NCBI GenBank assembly: GCA_035551475.1
Contig: DASZMX010000069.1
Coordinates: 1-38,510 of the forward strand
Source: DASZMX01 sp035551475
GTDB lineage: Bacteria; Verrucomicrobiota; Verrucomicrobiia; Limisphaerales; Palsa-1400
Direction of reading: 5' to 3'
Length of the DNA stretch: 38,510 nt
The notes under the pieces were generated by a model. It was given only the letters and a program-made list of their open reading frames with translations, was not told where the DNA came from and ran no database searches. How positions within the stretch are numbered: position 1 is the first letter of the stretch; each line of letters begins with the position of its first letter. Position numbers and translations under genes: made by a program. Shown here piece after piece: positions 6,162-15,247 of this stretch.

Positions 6162-8597
6162 CTAAGCCGCCGTGTTGAGCAGCTCCTGCAATTGCGCCGC
6201 GAGTTTTTCCGCGTGCGGATGATCAAGGATTTGCTCGTGCTTCCCGGTGACGCGCCGGATTTCCAGGTTTGGAATCAGTTTTCGCCAGGCGTCCACCGCC
6301 TCGAGCTGGAATAAATGCCGCTCATCGGTTTTGAAAAGCGTGGCGCGTCCACGGTAGGCGCCGGGCGTGTAATTCATCAACGCCTTCCAGTGGGAGGTGG
6401 CAAACCGGCGGTAATCCGCCGGGTAATGCGTCATATCCACAAAATCCTCCAGGCGCGCCGCGCCGTCGGCGGGGGCAGGGGTGGAGGCACGTTGGAGGCG
6501 GCGCGCCACGCCTTCGCGCACGCGTTGCAGTATGCGTTTGACAGTTTCCCGGTCCATTTTAGCAAGCCAGCCCGGCAGCGCCGTGAGCGCGTGCCACGCC
6601 AGTTGAAGGCTGGGACGCTTCCGTTCGCCCCGCGGGTCAGGCGGGGAACTGTCCAGCAGCGCCAGCACGGCGGTTTCCTCGCCTTGGGCCTCCAGTTGCC
6701 GCGCCATTTCGTAAGCCACCACGCCCCCAAAGCAATAGCCGCCGATGCGATAGGGCCCGGCGGGCTGCAAGGCTTTCATTTCCGCGACATAACGCGCGGC
6801 CATGGCTTCGATGCTGTCGAAAGGTTGCGCCGGCGCCACGAAGCCGTAGGACGGCTGGTCGGTTCCGAGCGCCTCGGCCAATTTGCGGTAGGTGAACAAT
6901 CCCCCGCCGCCGCCGCCGCCCAGGGTGTGCAGCCAAAAAATCGGCGGACGGCTTCCGCGCGGCTGGATTTCCACCAGGCACGAACCCAGCGTGGGCGTGG
7001 CGCTTTCCATCAGCGCCTCCGCCATTTTCTCGATGGTCGGCGCGCGAAATAAAATCGGCAACGGCAGGCGCCGGCCCAAATTCTTTTCGACTTGCGCGAT
7101 CAATTTTACTGCGAGCAATGAATGGCCGCCAATCTCGAAGAAATTGTCGGTCGAGCCAAAATCCTTGTGTCCCAGCGCTTGTTCCCAGATTTCGCGCAGG
7201 CGCCGTTGCAGGCGGGTCTGCGGCGGCTCCGCTTCCGGCGCGGAGCGGGGCGCGGGCGGGGTGGGCGCGACGGGCAGGGAGCGCCCTTTCTCCGTCAGGA
7301 GCGGCAGGCTGGCCACGGGCGCGTCCGGCTGCGCCGCCATGGCCTCCAGGGTGGCTTGATAATGCCCCAGCATTTGCCGGATGGTGGGCGCGCGAAAGGA
7401 GTCGGCGCGATATTCCATGATCAGGTGCGTCCGTTCGCCGCGATCTTGCGCCACCAATGTCAAATCGAATTTCGCCGTTGCGGTCTCCACTTCGATCGGC
7501 TCCACTTGCAAGCCCGGCCAATCCCACGCCGCTTCGCCCTGCTGGGTGGAGAACACGACTTCGAAGAGCGGGTTCCGATTGGGCCGGCGCGCGGCGCGCA
7601 CGGCCTCGACGATTTGCTCGAACGGATAGGCCTGATGCTCGCAAGCCTCGAGGTTCGCCAGCCGCGCGCGTTGCAGCAATTCACGAAACGACGGCTGGCC
7701 CCCCAATGAAACCCGCACCGGCAACGTGTTCACAAAAAATCCCAGCAACGGCTCCGTCTGGAAATGCGTGCGCCCCGCCACGGGCACGCCCACGATGATG
7801 TCCTCCTGCGCGCTCCAGCGATGGAGCAGGATTTGAAAGCCCGCCAGCAGGGTGACATGCATCGTCACCCCCTCGCGTCGCGCCAGCGCCCGCAGCGCCG
7901 CCGTCAATTCGGGCGTCAGCGTCAAGCATTCGCGCGCGCCGGTTTCGCCCGGGATGACGGTAAAGTTTTCGGCAAGATCAAGGCTGGCCGGATCGCGCAG
8001 GCGCTCGCGCCAAAATTTTTCCGACGCCTCCCAATTGACCGCATCCTCGCGCTGCCAGGCCGCGTAATCCGCATACTGAATGGGCAGCTCCTCCAGCGTG
8101 GCGGCCCGGCCTTCATAGCCTGCGGCGAGTTCGCGCCAGAGCGTTTGCAGGGACCATTCATCAAAGGCGATGTGGTGCGCGTTGAGAAAGAGAACATGAT
8201 CCATTTCGCCCAGCCGAAAAAGCGTCGCGCGCAGCATCAAATCATGCGCCAAGTCAAAGGGCTTCACCGCAGCCGCGCGCAGCCGCGCTGGCAATTCCGC
8301 CTCGGTGACATTTTCCACCGACAGGGTAAACGGCGCCTCCTCCAGAATTTTCTGCATCGGCTCATCCTGGCCTTGCACATAAACGGTGCGCAGAATTTCG
8401 TGACGTCCGATGATCATCCGCAAACTTTCCTCGAGCGCCGCGGGATTCAAGCGTCCGCGCAAGCGAAAGGCGGTGGGGACGTTGTAGCGCGGGCTGCCGG
8501 GCTGCATTTGGTCGAGAAACCAAAGGCGCTGCTGCGCGAAGGAGAGCGGGGCCAAGTCGGCCGCTTCCTCCATTTCGGGTGTCAGCAACGCGCTCAT
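6162..8597 (-). CDS. NRPS termination protein C-PCP-TE without adenylation domain
   Basis: An 811-residue assembly-line protein. Condensation domain at ~15-440 with 'HHIAFDEWS' (His141-His142, Asp146): the usual Gly of HHxxxDG is Glu147. Carrier domain at ~462-535 with 'IGGHSLL', Ser493 being the phosphopantetheine site. Type I thioesterase at ~550-811, an alpha/beta hydrolase with 'GGYCFGG': the nucleophile is Cys622, with Asp649 (LLDSS) and His787 (GKHEQ) completing the triad. No adenylation domain is present, so either the carrier is loaded in trans or the C domain acts in release or transfer. A seven-Gly run ('TLGGGGGGGLF'), encoded partly by five GGC repeats, lies in the oxyanion loop. 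The ATG overlaps the upstream NRPS stop (ATGA). It is the last gene of the operon. Confidence 0.9.
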   Translation of the reverse strand: MSALLTPEMEEAADLAPLSFAQQRLWFLDQMQPGSPRYNVPTAFRLRGRLNPAALEESLRMIIGRHEILRTVYVQGQDEPMQKILEEAPFTLSVENVTEAELPARLRAAAVKPFDLAHDLMLRATLFRLGEMDHVLFLNAHHIAFDEWSLQTLWRELAAGYEGRAATLEELPIQYADYAAWQREDAVNWEASEKFWRERLRDPASLDLAENFTVIPGETGARECLTLTPELTAALRALARREGVTMHVTLLAGFQILLHRWSAQEDIIVGVPVAGRTHFQTEPLLGFFVNTLPVRVSLGGQPSFRELLQRARLANLEACEHQAYPFEQIVEAVRAARRPNRNPLFEVVFSTQQGEAAWDWPGLQVEPIEVETATAKFDLTLVAQDRGERTHLIMEYRADSFRAPTIRQMLGHYQATLEAMAAQPDAPVASLPLLTEKGRSLPVAPTPPAPRSAPEAEPPQTRLQRRLREIWEQALGHKDFGSTDNFFEIGGHSLLAVKLIAQVEKNLGRRLPLPILFRAPTIEKMAEALMESATPTLGSCLVEIQPRGSRPPIFWLHTLGGGGGGGLFTYRKLAEALGTDQPSYGFVAPAQPFDSIEAMAARYVAEMKALQPAGPYRIGGYCFGGVVAYEMARQLEAQGEETAVLALLDSSPPDPRGERKRPSLQLAWHALTALPGWLAKMDRETVKRILQRVREGVARRLQRASTPAPADGAARLEDFVDMTHYPADYRRFATSHWKALMNYTPGAYRGRATLFKTDERHLFQLEAVDAWRKLIPNLEIRRVTGKHEQILDHPHAEKLAAQLQELLNTAA

Positions 8598-11500
8598 AAG
8601 GCTTTCGCGCGGTCGCGCCGCCGCGGAATCAAAGCGGGCGCCGCCGCCGGTTTCGCCAGCCGCTGCGCCAGCGCGGCAATGGTGGGATGCTCAAAAATCT
8701 CGCGCAGCGACAACGCCGCCCCGAGCGTCTGAAAGACCTGGCTTTGCAGGCGCATGGCCAGGAGGGAATGCCCGCCCAGCTCGAAAAAATTCTGATCCAC
8801 GCCGACCTGTTTCACGCCGAGCAGTTTTTCCCAAATCTGCGCCAGCGCCCGTTCCGGGTCGGTGCGCGGCAGCACGAGTGTTTCCGCCGCTCCCGCCTCG
8901 TCCGTCGGCAATTGCCGGCGATCCACTTTGCCGTTGGGGGTCAGCGGCAGGCTGGCCATGACAAAAAAGCGGGAGGGAATCAGGTGCGCCGGTTCGCGTT
9001 CCCGCAGAAAGCGCCGCACGTCCGCCGGATCGACGGATTGGCCGGGGCGCGGCACCAGGAACGCCACCAACTGCCGCGTCTGCGTGGCGTCCTGCCGCGC
9101 CACCACCGCCGCCTGGCTCACGTGCGGATGACGCCGCAGCGCTTCTTCCACTTCGCCCAATTCGACGCGGAAGCCGCGAATTTTCACCTGCTGATCAATG
9201 CGCCCGAGGAATTCAATCGTGCCGTCCGTCCGGTAGCGCGCCAAATCCCCGGTCCGATACAGCCGCGCGGACGGATCATTAGAAAACGGGTCGCGCACAA
9301 ATTTTTGCGCGGTCAATTCGGGGCTGTTCAAATAACCCAGCGCCAGGCCGTCGCCCGCCACGCACAATTCTCCCGGCGTTCCGATGCCGACGGCGTTGAA
9401 CTTCGCGTCCACGATATAAGCGCGGGTGTTGCTGATCGGCTTCCCAATGGGAACCGTTTCCCCATCCCAGTCCGGCGGAATGGTGTGGCAGCAGGAAAAA
9501 GTCGTGTTCTCGGTCGGGCCGTAACCGTTGATGATGCGGCAATCCGGCAGCGCGCGCCGCGCTTCCTTCACGCGGGACGGCGACAGGACATCGCCACCCG
9601 CCAGCAATTGCCGCACGCCGCGCAGGGCTTCCAGATTGTGCTCCACCATTTGATGAAACAAGCCCGCAGTCAACCATAGCGTCGTCACGCCGTTGTCCCG
9701 CAGCACGGCGCCAAATTGCGAGAGCGAGTCAAAATATGGCGGAAAGAGGCACAACACGCCGCCATTGAGCAGCGGCCCCCAAATTTCCAGCGTGGCGGCG
9801 TCGAAGGTGACAGGCGCGAATTGCAGGAAAACTTCATCCGGCCCGAACGACGCGTAATTGGTTTCTTTGACCAGCCGCACGACGGCGCGCTGCGGGACGA
9901 TCACACCTTTGGGCTGCCCGGTGGAGCCCGAGGTGTACATCACATAAGCCGCATCGTCCCCCAGTTTGCGGGACGCGCCCAGCCGCGCGATTCCAGCCGT
10001 GGAAATCAGGCATGAGGCTCCCGAATCTTGCACCATGTAATCCCGGCGCTCGACGGGATAATCCACATCCAATGGCACATAGGCCGCCCCGGCTTTCAGA
10101 ATTCCCAGGATGCCCGCAATCAATTCCGGCGAGCGCGGCAGGCAAATCGCCACCGCGTCGCCCGCGGCGACTCCTTCCTGGCGCAACGCCGCGGCCACTT
10201 GGCTGGCGCGCGCATCCAGTTCCGCGTACGTCATGAGTTTCCCCTCAAAACGCAACGCGGTGGCGTCCGGCCGCAGCTTGGCCTGCTCGGCGAATAATTG
10301 CGCGATGGTCGCCGTGCGCGGGTAATTGGTTTCAGTGCGGTTCCATTCCTCGACGACCAGCCGCCGCTCGGCGTCGCTTAAAAGCGGAATCTCGGAAAGC
10401 GGTTTCTCCGGCTCTTGGAGCGCGCCGCGCAGCAAGGTGACGTAACGCTCCATCCAGCGATCCACCGTGGCCGCGTCAAATGCGTCCTGGGAATACTCCG
10501 CGTTGCCCCGCAAAGCCGACCCCTCGGGCGCCAGGCTTATGGTCAAGTCGAATTTGGCGGTGCCCGTGCGCAGGGGGATCTCCGCGACCGTCGCGCCGGG
10601 AAATTGCAGCCCGCCGGACAACTCATCCACCAACTGGAAGACCGCCTCGAACGCCGGCGCGGCCGGCAGCGCGCGGGCCCGCCGCAGGCAATCGATTGCC
10701 TCCGTGCGCACGCGCCCCAGCAATTCCTTAAAGGACGGATCGCCCGCCAATGAAACGGCCAGCGGCGCGGTGTTGATTAAAAGTCCGACGGTTTCTTCCG
10801 CGCCCGGATAATCGCGCTGGCTGACCGGCGCGCCGATCGTGACGCTCTCCCGCCCGTTCAGGCGGCAGTGCAACGCGCCAAAAATCGCCGCCAACGCCAT
10901 AAAAAGCGTCGCGCGCTCGCCTTGGGCAAATTCGCGCAGGCCCGCCACGACCTCGGCGGGAATGGACACCGGCCGCCAATCTCCGCGTCCGCTGCGGGAT
11001 GGCCCGCTCCGAGGCCCGGCGCCCGGCGTCGTTTCCGGCGCGGCGCCTTCCCGGCTTTGCGCGGCGGCAATTTCCAGGAAGGGCGCAGGTTCGGGCTTCG
11101 CGTCCAGCGTTCCTCCGCGGGCGAGGGTTTTGTAATCCTCGGAAAGTTCGCGCAACAAAATCCCGAGCGATTGGTGATCGGCGATCAAATGATGCAGCGT
11201 CAAGGTCCACACATGCTCGTTCTCGCCGAGGCGAATCAGGCGCGAGCGAACCAGCGCATCTTCTGTCAACTTAAAAGGCGCGCGCGCTTCCTCCTGTAAA
11301 ACAGCGTGGAGCGAGCGGGCGCCCAAATCTTCCAGCTCCAAGCGGGGTCCTTCGTCTTCCGCGGCTTGTTGCATGGGAGTCTGGCCGGCGAGCGAAAGGC
11401 GGGTCCGCAAGGCTTCGTGGCGCCGCACGATGGCCTGCCAACTGCGCTGCACAAGCGCAGGTTGCAAGGGCCCGGTGATGCGGAAGGCGAGGGGAATGTT

Positions 11501-11680
11501 GTAGAGCGGCAGGCCGGGCGTCAATTGCTCGGCGATCCAAAGGCTTTCCTGCGCCGGGGTGAGCGGCTGCGGCCCGGCGGCCCGGTTCGCTGAAACCGTG
11601 GGCGCTTTGGCAAGCAGGCGCGCCTCCAAAGCGTTGCGCTGCTCCAGGTTTAGACGCGACAGACTCGGCAGACTTGACAT
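8594..11680 (-). CDS. NRPS elongation module C-A-PCP, Val-like code
   Basis: A 1028-residue single module. Condensation domain ~38-435 with 'HHLIADHQS' (His163-His164, Asp168; Gly replaced by His169). It lacks the usual Tyr-Ala-Asp-Tyr/Trp-Gln segment, where a Pro/Gly/Ser-rich stretch (~215-232) sits instead. Adenylation domain ~455-925: core motif 'YTSGSTGQPKG', 'YGPTEN', 'YRTGD' and Lys918 (NGKVD). Hand alignment to GrsA gives specificity residues Asp627, Ala628, Leu631, Trp669, Leu693, Gly695, Gly719, Thr727, Phe728 and Lys918 (DALWLGGTFK), near the known Val code DAFWIGGTFK. Carrier Ser972 in 'LGGHSLL'. The start ATG lies 128 bases after the preceding propeller gene without a clear Shine-Dalgarno. 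The stop overlaps the next NRPS gene. Confidence 0.93.
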   Translation of the reverse strand: MSSLPSLSRLNLEQRNALEARLLAKAPTVSANRAAGPQPLTPAQESLWIAEQLTPGLPLYNIPLAFRITGPLQPALVQRSWQAIVRRHEALRTRLSLAGQTPMQQAAEDEGPRLELEDLGARSLHAVLQEEARAPFKLTEDALVRSRLIRLGENEHVWTLTLHHLIADHQSLGILLRELSEDYKTLARGGTLDAKPEPAPFLEIAAAQSREGAAPETTPGAGPRSGPSRSGRGDWRPVSIPAEVVAGLREFAQGERATLFMALAAIFGALHCRLNGRESVTIGAPVSQRDYPGAEETVGLLINTAPLAVSLAGDPSFKELLGRVRTEAIDCLRRARALPAAPAFEAVFQLVDELSGGLQFPGATVAEIPLRTGTAKFDLTISLAPEGSALRGNAEYSQDAFDAATVDRWMERYVTLLRGALQEPEKPLSEIPLLSDAERRLVVEEWNRTETNYPRTATIAQLFAEQAKLRPDATALRFEGKLMTYAELDARASQVAAALRQEGVAAGDAVAICLPRSPELIAGILGILKAGAAYVPLDVDYPVERRDYMVQDSGASCLISTAGIARLGASRKLGDDAAYVMYTSGSTGQPKGVIVPQRAVVRLVKETNYASFGPDEVFLQFAPVTFDAATLEIWGPLLNGGVLCLFPPYFDSLSQFGAVLRDNGVTTLWLTAGLFHQMVEHNLEALRGVRQLLAGGDVLSPSRVKEARRALPDCRIINGYGPTENTTFSCCHTIPPDWDGETVPIGKPISNTRAYIVDAKFNAVGIGTPGELCVAGDGLALGYLNSPELTAQKFVRDPFSNDPSARLYRTGDLARYRTDGTIEFLGRIDQQVKIRGFRVELGEVEEALRRHPHVSQAAVVARQDATQTRQLVAFLVPRPGQSVDPADVRRFLREREPAHLIPSRFFVMASLPLTPNGKVDRRQLPTDEAGAAETLVLPRTDPERALAQIWEKLLGVKQVGVDQNFFELGGHSLLAMRLQSQVFQTLGAALSLREIFEHPTIAALAQRLAKPAAAPALIPRRRDRAKAL

Positions 11681-11703
11681 AGTTGCGCCGCTATTTTCGA
11701 ACG

Positions 11704-11750
11704 GGCGCCTCTTTTAAACCATTTCCCAAGCCAAAGGAAAATCAGGCGCC
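11704..11750 (-). other. Structured leader between propeller gene and second NRPS gene
   Basis: The 128-base gap 11681-11808 is the only long gap inside the NRPS operon. On the transcribed strand GGCGCCT (11750-11744) pairs with AGGCGCC (11710-11704), and an inner TTTCC/GGAAA stem nests between them. A third GGCGCC lies at 11783-11788. No T tract follows, so it is not a standard terminator; it may be a processing or pausing structure. Tentative. Confidence 0.3.
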
Positions 11751-11808
11751 GCCCCATGTCGCAGCGCTGGTTGTTCTCCTTAGGCGCCTTCAGGGCGTGG
11801 CTGATGTC

Positions 11809-13926
11809 TCAAGGCGCGCCCAAGGTGACGCGGCCGCCTTGCGTCCCGCTGAAGCCCGCGCCGGAGTTTTGATTCTGCAACACCACGCCGCGATAAACCT
11901 CATAATGCCGCGTCGCCGGGTTGAGGAACTGGCCGGCAAAGACCCCGTTCACCGGGTTCAAAATTCCGCTGATGCGATTGGTCGCCGGGGTGAACGTGAA
12001 CCGCCCGGATGTTTGCAAAGTGAAAGCGGCGGTGAGCGAATTGGTCAAGTCCCCGCCGGACACTTGCAACGCAGCGTTGCTGATGCCGAGGGCGGAATGG
12101 CCGCGCGCCGGCGGCACGTACGCTTCGCCCGTCACCGGCAGCGTGGCCGTGAAACCCTTCTCCCAATAGACCGAGCCGCTCACATTGGCGCCGAGTTGGA
12201 GCCAGCCGATCGCGGTGTCCGTCCCATTGCGATACGTGATGTAGAACGGCGTCACGCCGGTGGCGGAAAGCGTCGTGGCGCGGCTATAAAGAACGCCGTC
12301 GGCGAGCATGCCGACAATTGCCACCTGCCCGAGCCGATTGACACTGATGCTGAGCCAGCCGTCACCCGCCGGCGCTCCCGCCTCCCCGCCGCCCATCAGC
12401 GCGGTGTAACGCCCGGCAAAATTCGTGGCCAGGCTGGTGCGGGTGAACCCTGGCGGATAGGCCATGAGAGTCGAATTGAGCGCGCCAATCGTGACTGTGC
12501 CTTGAATGGAATTGTCACCCTGCAATTCAAATTTCACCGCGATAGGATCGCGGCGCGGACGATTGATTGTGATGGAGCCCACGGAATTGGAATCCAAACG
12601 GCCCGTCCACGCGTAGGCGGTGGTTTGCAACGATAGACGAGCTGAATAAGTCCCGCGCGCCGTCACCGTTACGACGATGTAACCAGCGGCGGTGTTGGTG
12701 AAATTGTCCGCATTGTAGAAGAGCCCGGAATACGTGCCGGCGGCAAATTGCTGCGCGGGAGGCGGCGTGTCCGTCGCGGTCGGCAAGAGCCGGGCAATGC
12801 CGTTGCGCGAGGCGCCTTCGACTGTGCTGAACGCGCCAACAATCAGAATCCGCCCGTTCGATTGCACCGCAATGGACCAGACGAAATTATCCACCGCCGG
12901 GGTGAAGGTGGTGTCCAGCGTGCCGTCGCTGTTCAGGCGCGCGAGGTTCTGGCGGGTTGTGCCCTCTACTTGGGAAAAATAACCGCCGATCAGAATTTTC
13001 CCGTCCGCTTGCAGGCGCAGGGATTCGGTTTTGTCATTGTCCGCGCCGACAAATGCGGCGTCGGCGGAGCCGTCGGCATTGAGGCGGGCCATATTTTGCC
13101 GGAAAAGCGTGGGGTTCTGCGAATCGCCCGCCACGAGATATTGGCCGTTGGCTAATTCCTGCACGGTGTAAATGGCCGTCAAATCGCCGAAGCTCGGGTT
13201 GAAAGTGGTGTCCGCGGCGCCGTTGGCGTTGAGGCGCACCATGCGATTGTAGGAATGATTGTCGTAGCTGGTGAACCAGCCGGTGACCATGATCTGCCCA
13301 TTTTTTTGCACGAGCAGCGAGCGTCCCCAGGAATTGGTGTTGAAGCCGGCGCCGACGTTGAACGTGTCGTCGAGGCTGCCATTGGCGTTGAGGCGGGCAA
13401 TGCCCCAGCGCGTGGCGCCATTGTAATTCGTGAAATTACCGGTGATCAGAATTTTCCCGTCGCCCTGCACGGCGGTGGCGAAAATAAATGGATCGGGATT
13501 GCCGGTGATCGCTCCGCCCAGCGTGCCCGTGGCGCCCGTGCCAGGATCAAAACTCGTGTCAAGACTGCCATCAGCGTTCAGCCGCGCCACCAGATTGCGC
13601 GACGCGCCGCTGACGGACGTGAAAAATCCGCCAATGACAATTTTACCGTCGCCTTGCACGGCCATGGTCCGCACCCAATACGAGGGGCTGGCGCTGAACG
13701 TCGTGTCGAGGCTGCCGTCGGCGTTCAGTCGCGCGACGTAGCTGCTCGGCTTGTTGTCGAACGCGGTGAAGCTGCCGCAAATGAGAATCTTGCCGCTGGC
13801 CAGCGGCACGACCGATTCGACCAGGCCGTTGGCTCCCGCGCCGGGATTAAAAGTGGGATCCAGAAACGTGGCGGCGCCGGCCGCCATGGCGCAGAAAAGG
13901 GTGAACAGAATATATTTTGTTTTCAT
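11809..13926 (-). CDS. Secreted delta-60 beta-propeller protein with large C-terminal repeat region
   Basis: A 705-residue protein starting with a signal peptide (MKTKYILFTLFCAMAAGAA). Residues ~20-385 hold seven ~50-residue delta-60 (DUF5122-type) repeats, each with a core like 'GKIVIGGFF' and 'ARLNADGSLDTSF', enough for one seven-bladed propeller. Residues ~395-705 are a different region: two similar all-beta units ('GTYSGLFYN', 'GRYTALMGG') and a Gly-rich end with 'GVFAGQFLNPATRHYEVYRGVVLQ', of a kind frequent in verrucomicrobial surface proteins (from memory). The gene begins 7 bases after its tandem paralogue and sits between two NRPS genes on the same strand. No enzymatic motif is seen. 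A binding, display or peptide-partner role outside the cytoplasm is inference only. Confidence 0.85.
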   Translation of the reverse strand: MKTKYILFTLFCAMAAGAATFLDPTFNPGAGANGLVESVVPLASGKILICGSFTAFDNKPSSYVARLNADGSLDTTFSASPSYWVRTMAVQGDGKIVIGGFFTSVSGASRNLVARLNADGSLDTSFDPGTGATGTLGGAITGNPDPFIFATAVQGDGKILITGNFTNYNGATRWGIARLNANGSLDDTFNVGAGFNTNSWGRSLLVQKNGQIMVTGWFTSYDNHSYNRMVRLNANGAADTTFNPSFGDLTAIYTVQELANGQYLVAGDSQNPTLFRQNMARLNADGSADAAFVGADNDKTESLRLQADGKILIGGYFSQVEGTTRQNLARLNSDGTLDTTFTPAVDNFVWSIAVQSNGRILIVGAFSTVEGASRNGIARLLPTATDTPPPAQQFAAGTYSGLFYNADNFTNTAAGYIVVTVTARGTYSARLSLQTTAYAWTGRLDSNSVGSITINRPRRDPIAVKFELQGDNSIQGTVTIGALNSTLMAYPPGFTRTSLATNFAGRYTALMGGGEAGAPAGDGWLSISVNRLGQVAIVGMLADGVLYSRATTLSATGVTPFYITYRNGTDTAIGWLQLGANVSGSVYWEKGFTATLPVTGEAYVPPARGHSALGISNAALQVSGGDLTNSLTAAFTLQTSGRFTFTPATNRISGILNPVNGVFAGQFLNPATRHYEVYRGVVLQNQNSGAGFSGTQGGRVTLGAP

Positions 13927-15247
13927 AATAGGATCAGTGCATCAGCACGCGGTAATAGCGCGCTGCATTGGTGGCGGAGGAATCTGTCAGCGTGACCACC
14001 GAGCCGCTGCCGTTGGTGGACGGCCCGGTGGACCAATTGGTGTCGGATTGCGACGCGCGATATTGCAGCGTGTAATTCGCTCCCGGCACGGTGGGCGTGG
14101 CGACGCTAAAACTGTGCCCGCTGTAATGCGGGTTTTGCAGGAGCGGACCGGTGCTGGCCAAAAGCCGGGCAATGCCGTTGCGCGATATGCCATCGACTTT
14201 CGAAAAACCGCCGCCGATCAATACGCGGCCATCGCTTTGCAGGGCAATCGTCCAGACAAAATTGTCGATGTTCGCCGAAAAACCCGCATCGATCGTGCCG
14301 TCCGGATTCAGTCGCGCGATGCTGGCGCGGTCGGCCCCGTCCATCTCGGAAAAATAACCGCCGATCAAAAGCTTGCCATCGGGCTGCTGGCGGATGGTTT
14401 CGGTTTTGTCATTGTCCTGGCCGGCGAAATTGGTGTCGAACGATCCATTGGGGTTGAGGCGGCCCATATTCTGGCGAAACAACGTGGTGTTCTGCGAATC
14501 GCCCACGACGTTATATTGGCCATTTGTCAACAGAACGGCGTTGTAGATGGCCGTGAGATCGCCGAACGAGGGGTTGAAGGTGTTGTCCGCCGAGCCGTCG
14601 GGATTCAGGCGCACCATGCGGTTGTAGGAATGGTTGTTGTAACTCGTGAACCAGCCGGTGGCCATGATCTGGCCGTTGGGCTGCACCAGGAGCGAGCGGC
14701 CCCAGGAATTCACATTGAACCCGGCGCCAATATTGAAATTGGTGTCCAGCGAGCCATTGGTGTTCAAGCGGGCGATGCCATACATGTCCGTCCCGTTGTA
14801 ATTGGTGAAATTTCCTGTGATCAAAATTTTGCCGTCCGGCTGAATCGCTGTGGCAAAGATGAAGGGATCAGCGTCGCCGTCCACCGCCACACCCAGGACG
14901 CCGGTGGCGCCTGTTCCCGGATCGAAGGAAGTGTCCAGACCGCCATCGGCATTCAACCGCGCCACGAGGTTGCGCGGCGCGCCTTCGACAAAATTAAAAA
15001 AGCCGCCAATGACAATTTTGCCATCGGTTTGGAGCGACATCGAGCGGACCCAATAGGCGGGATGACCGTTAAAATTAGTGTCGATGCTGCCATTCGCATT
15101 TAGGCGCGCGATATAGGCCCGGGACGCGTTATTGAACGTGGTGAAATTGCCGCACATCAATATTTTGCCATCGGCCAGGGGCACAATGGTCTCGACCAGG
15201 CCATTCGCGCCGGTGCCGGGGTTGAAACTCTGATCCAACAAACTGGC
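12771..15247 (-). repeat. Tandem duplication of a seven-repeat propeller segment
   Basis: The propeller-coding parts (about 14143-15247 and 12771-13870) are paralogous over ~365 residues with the same repeat order and spacing. By eye roughly two thirds of residues are identical. The downstream segments of the two genes are unrelated, so duplication was followed by exchange or loss of the C-terminal module. Confidence 0.8.

Noticed and set aside
13751..15103. Plus-strand open frame of 450 codons opposite the propeller genes
   Set aside because: Its repeats are only the complement of the delta-60 repeats; no ribosome site or recognisable protein.
12771..15247. CRISPR-like or direct DNA repeats in the propeller genes
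   Set aside because: The periodicity comes from ~50-residue protein repeats with divergent codons, not from identical short repeats with spacers.
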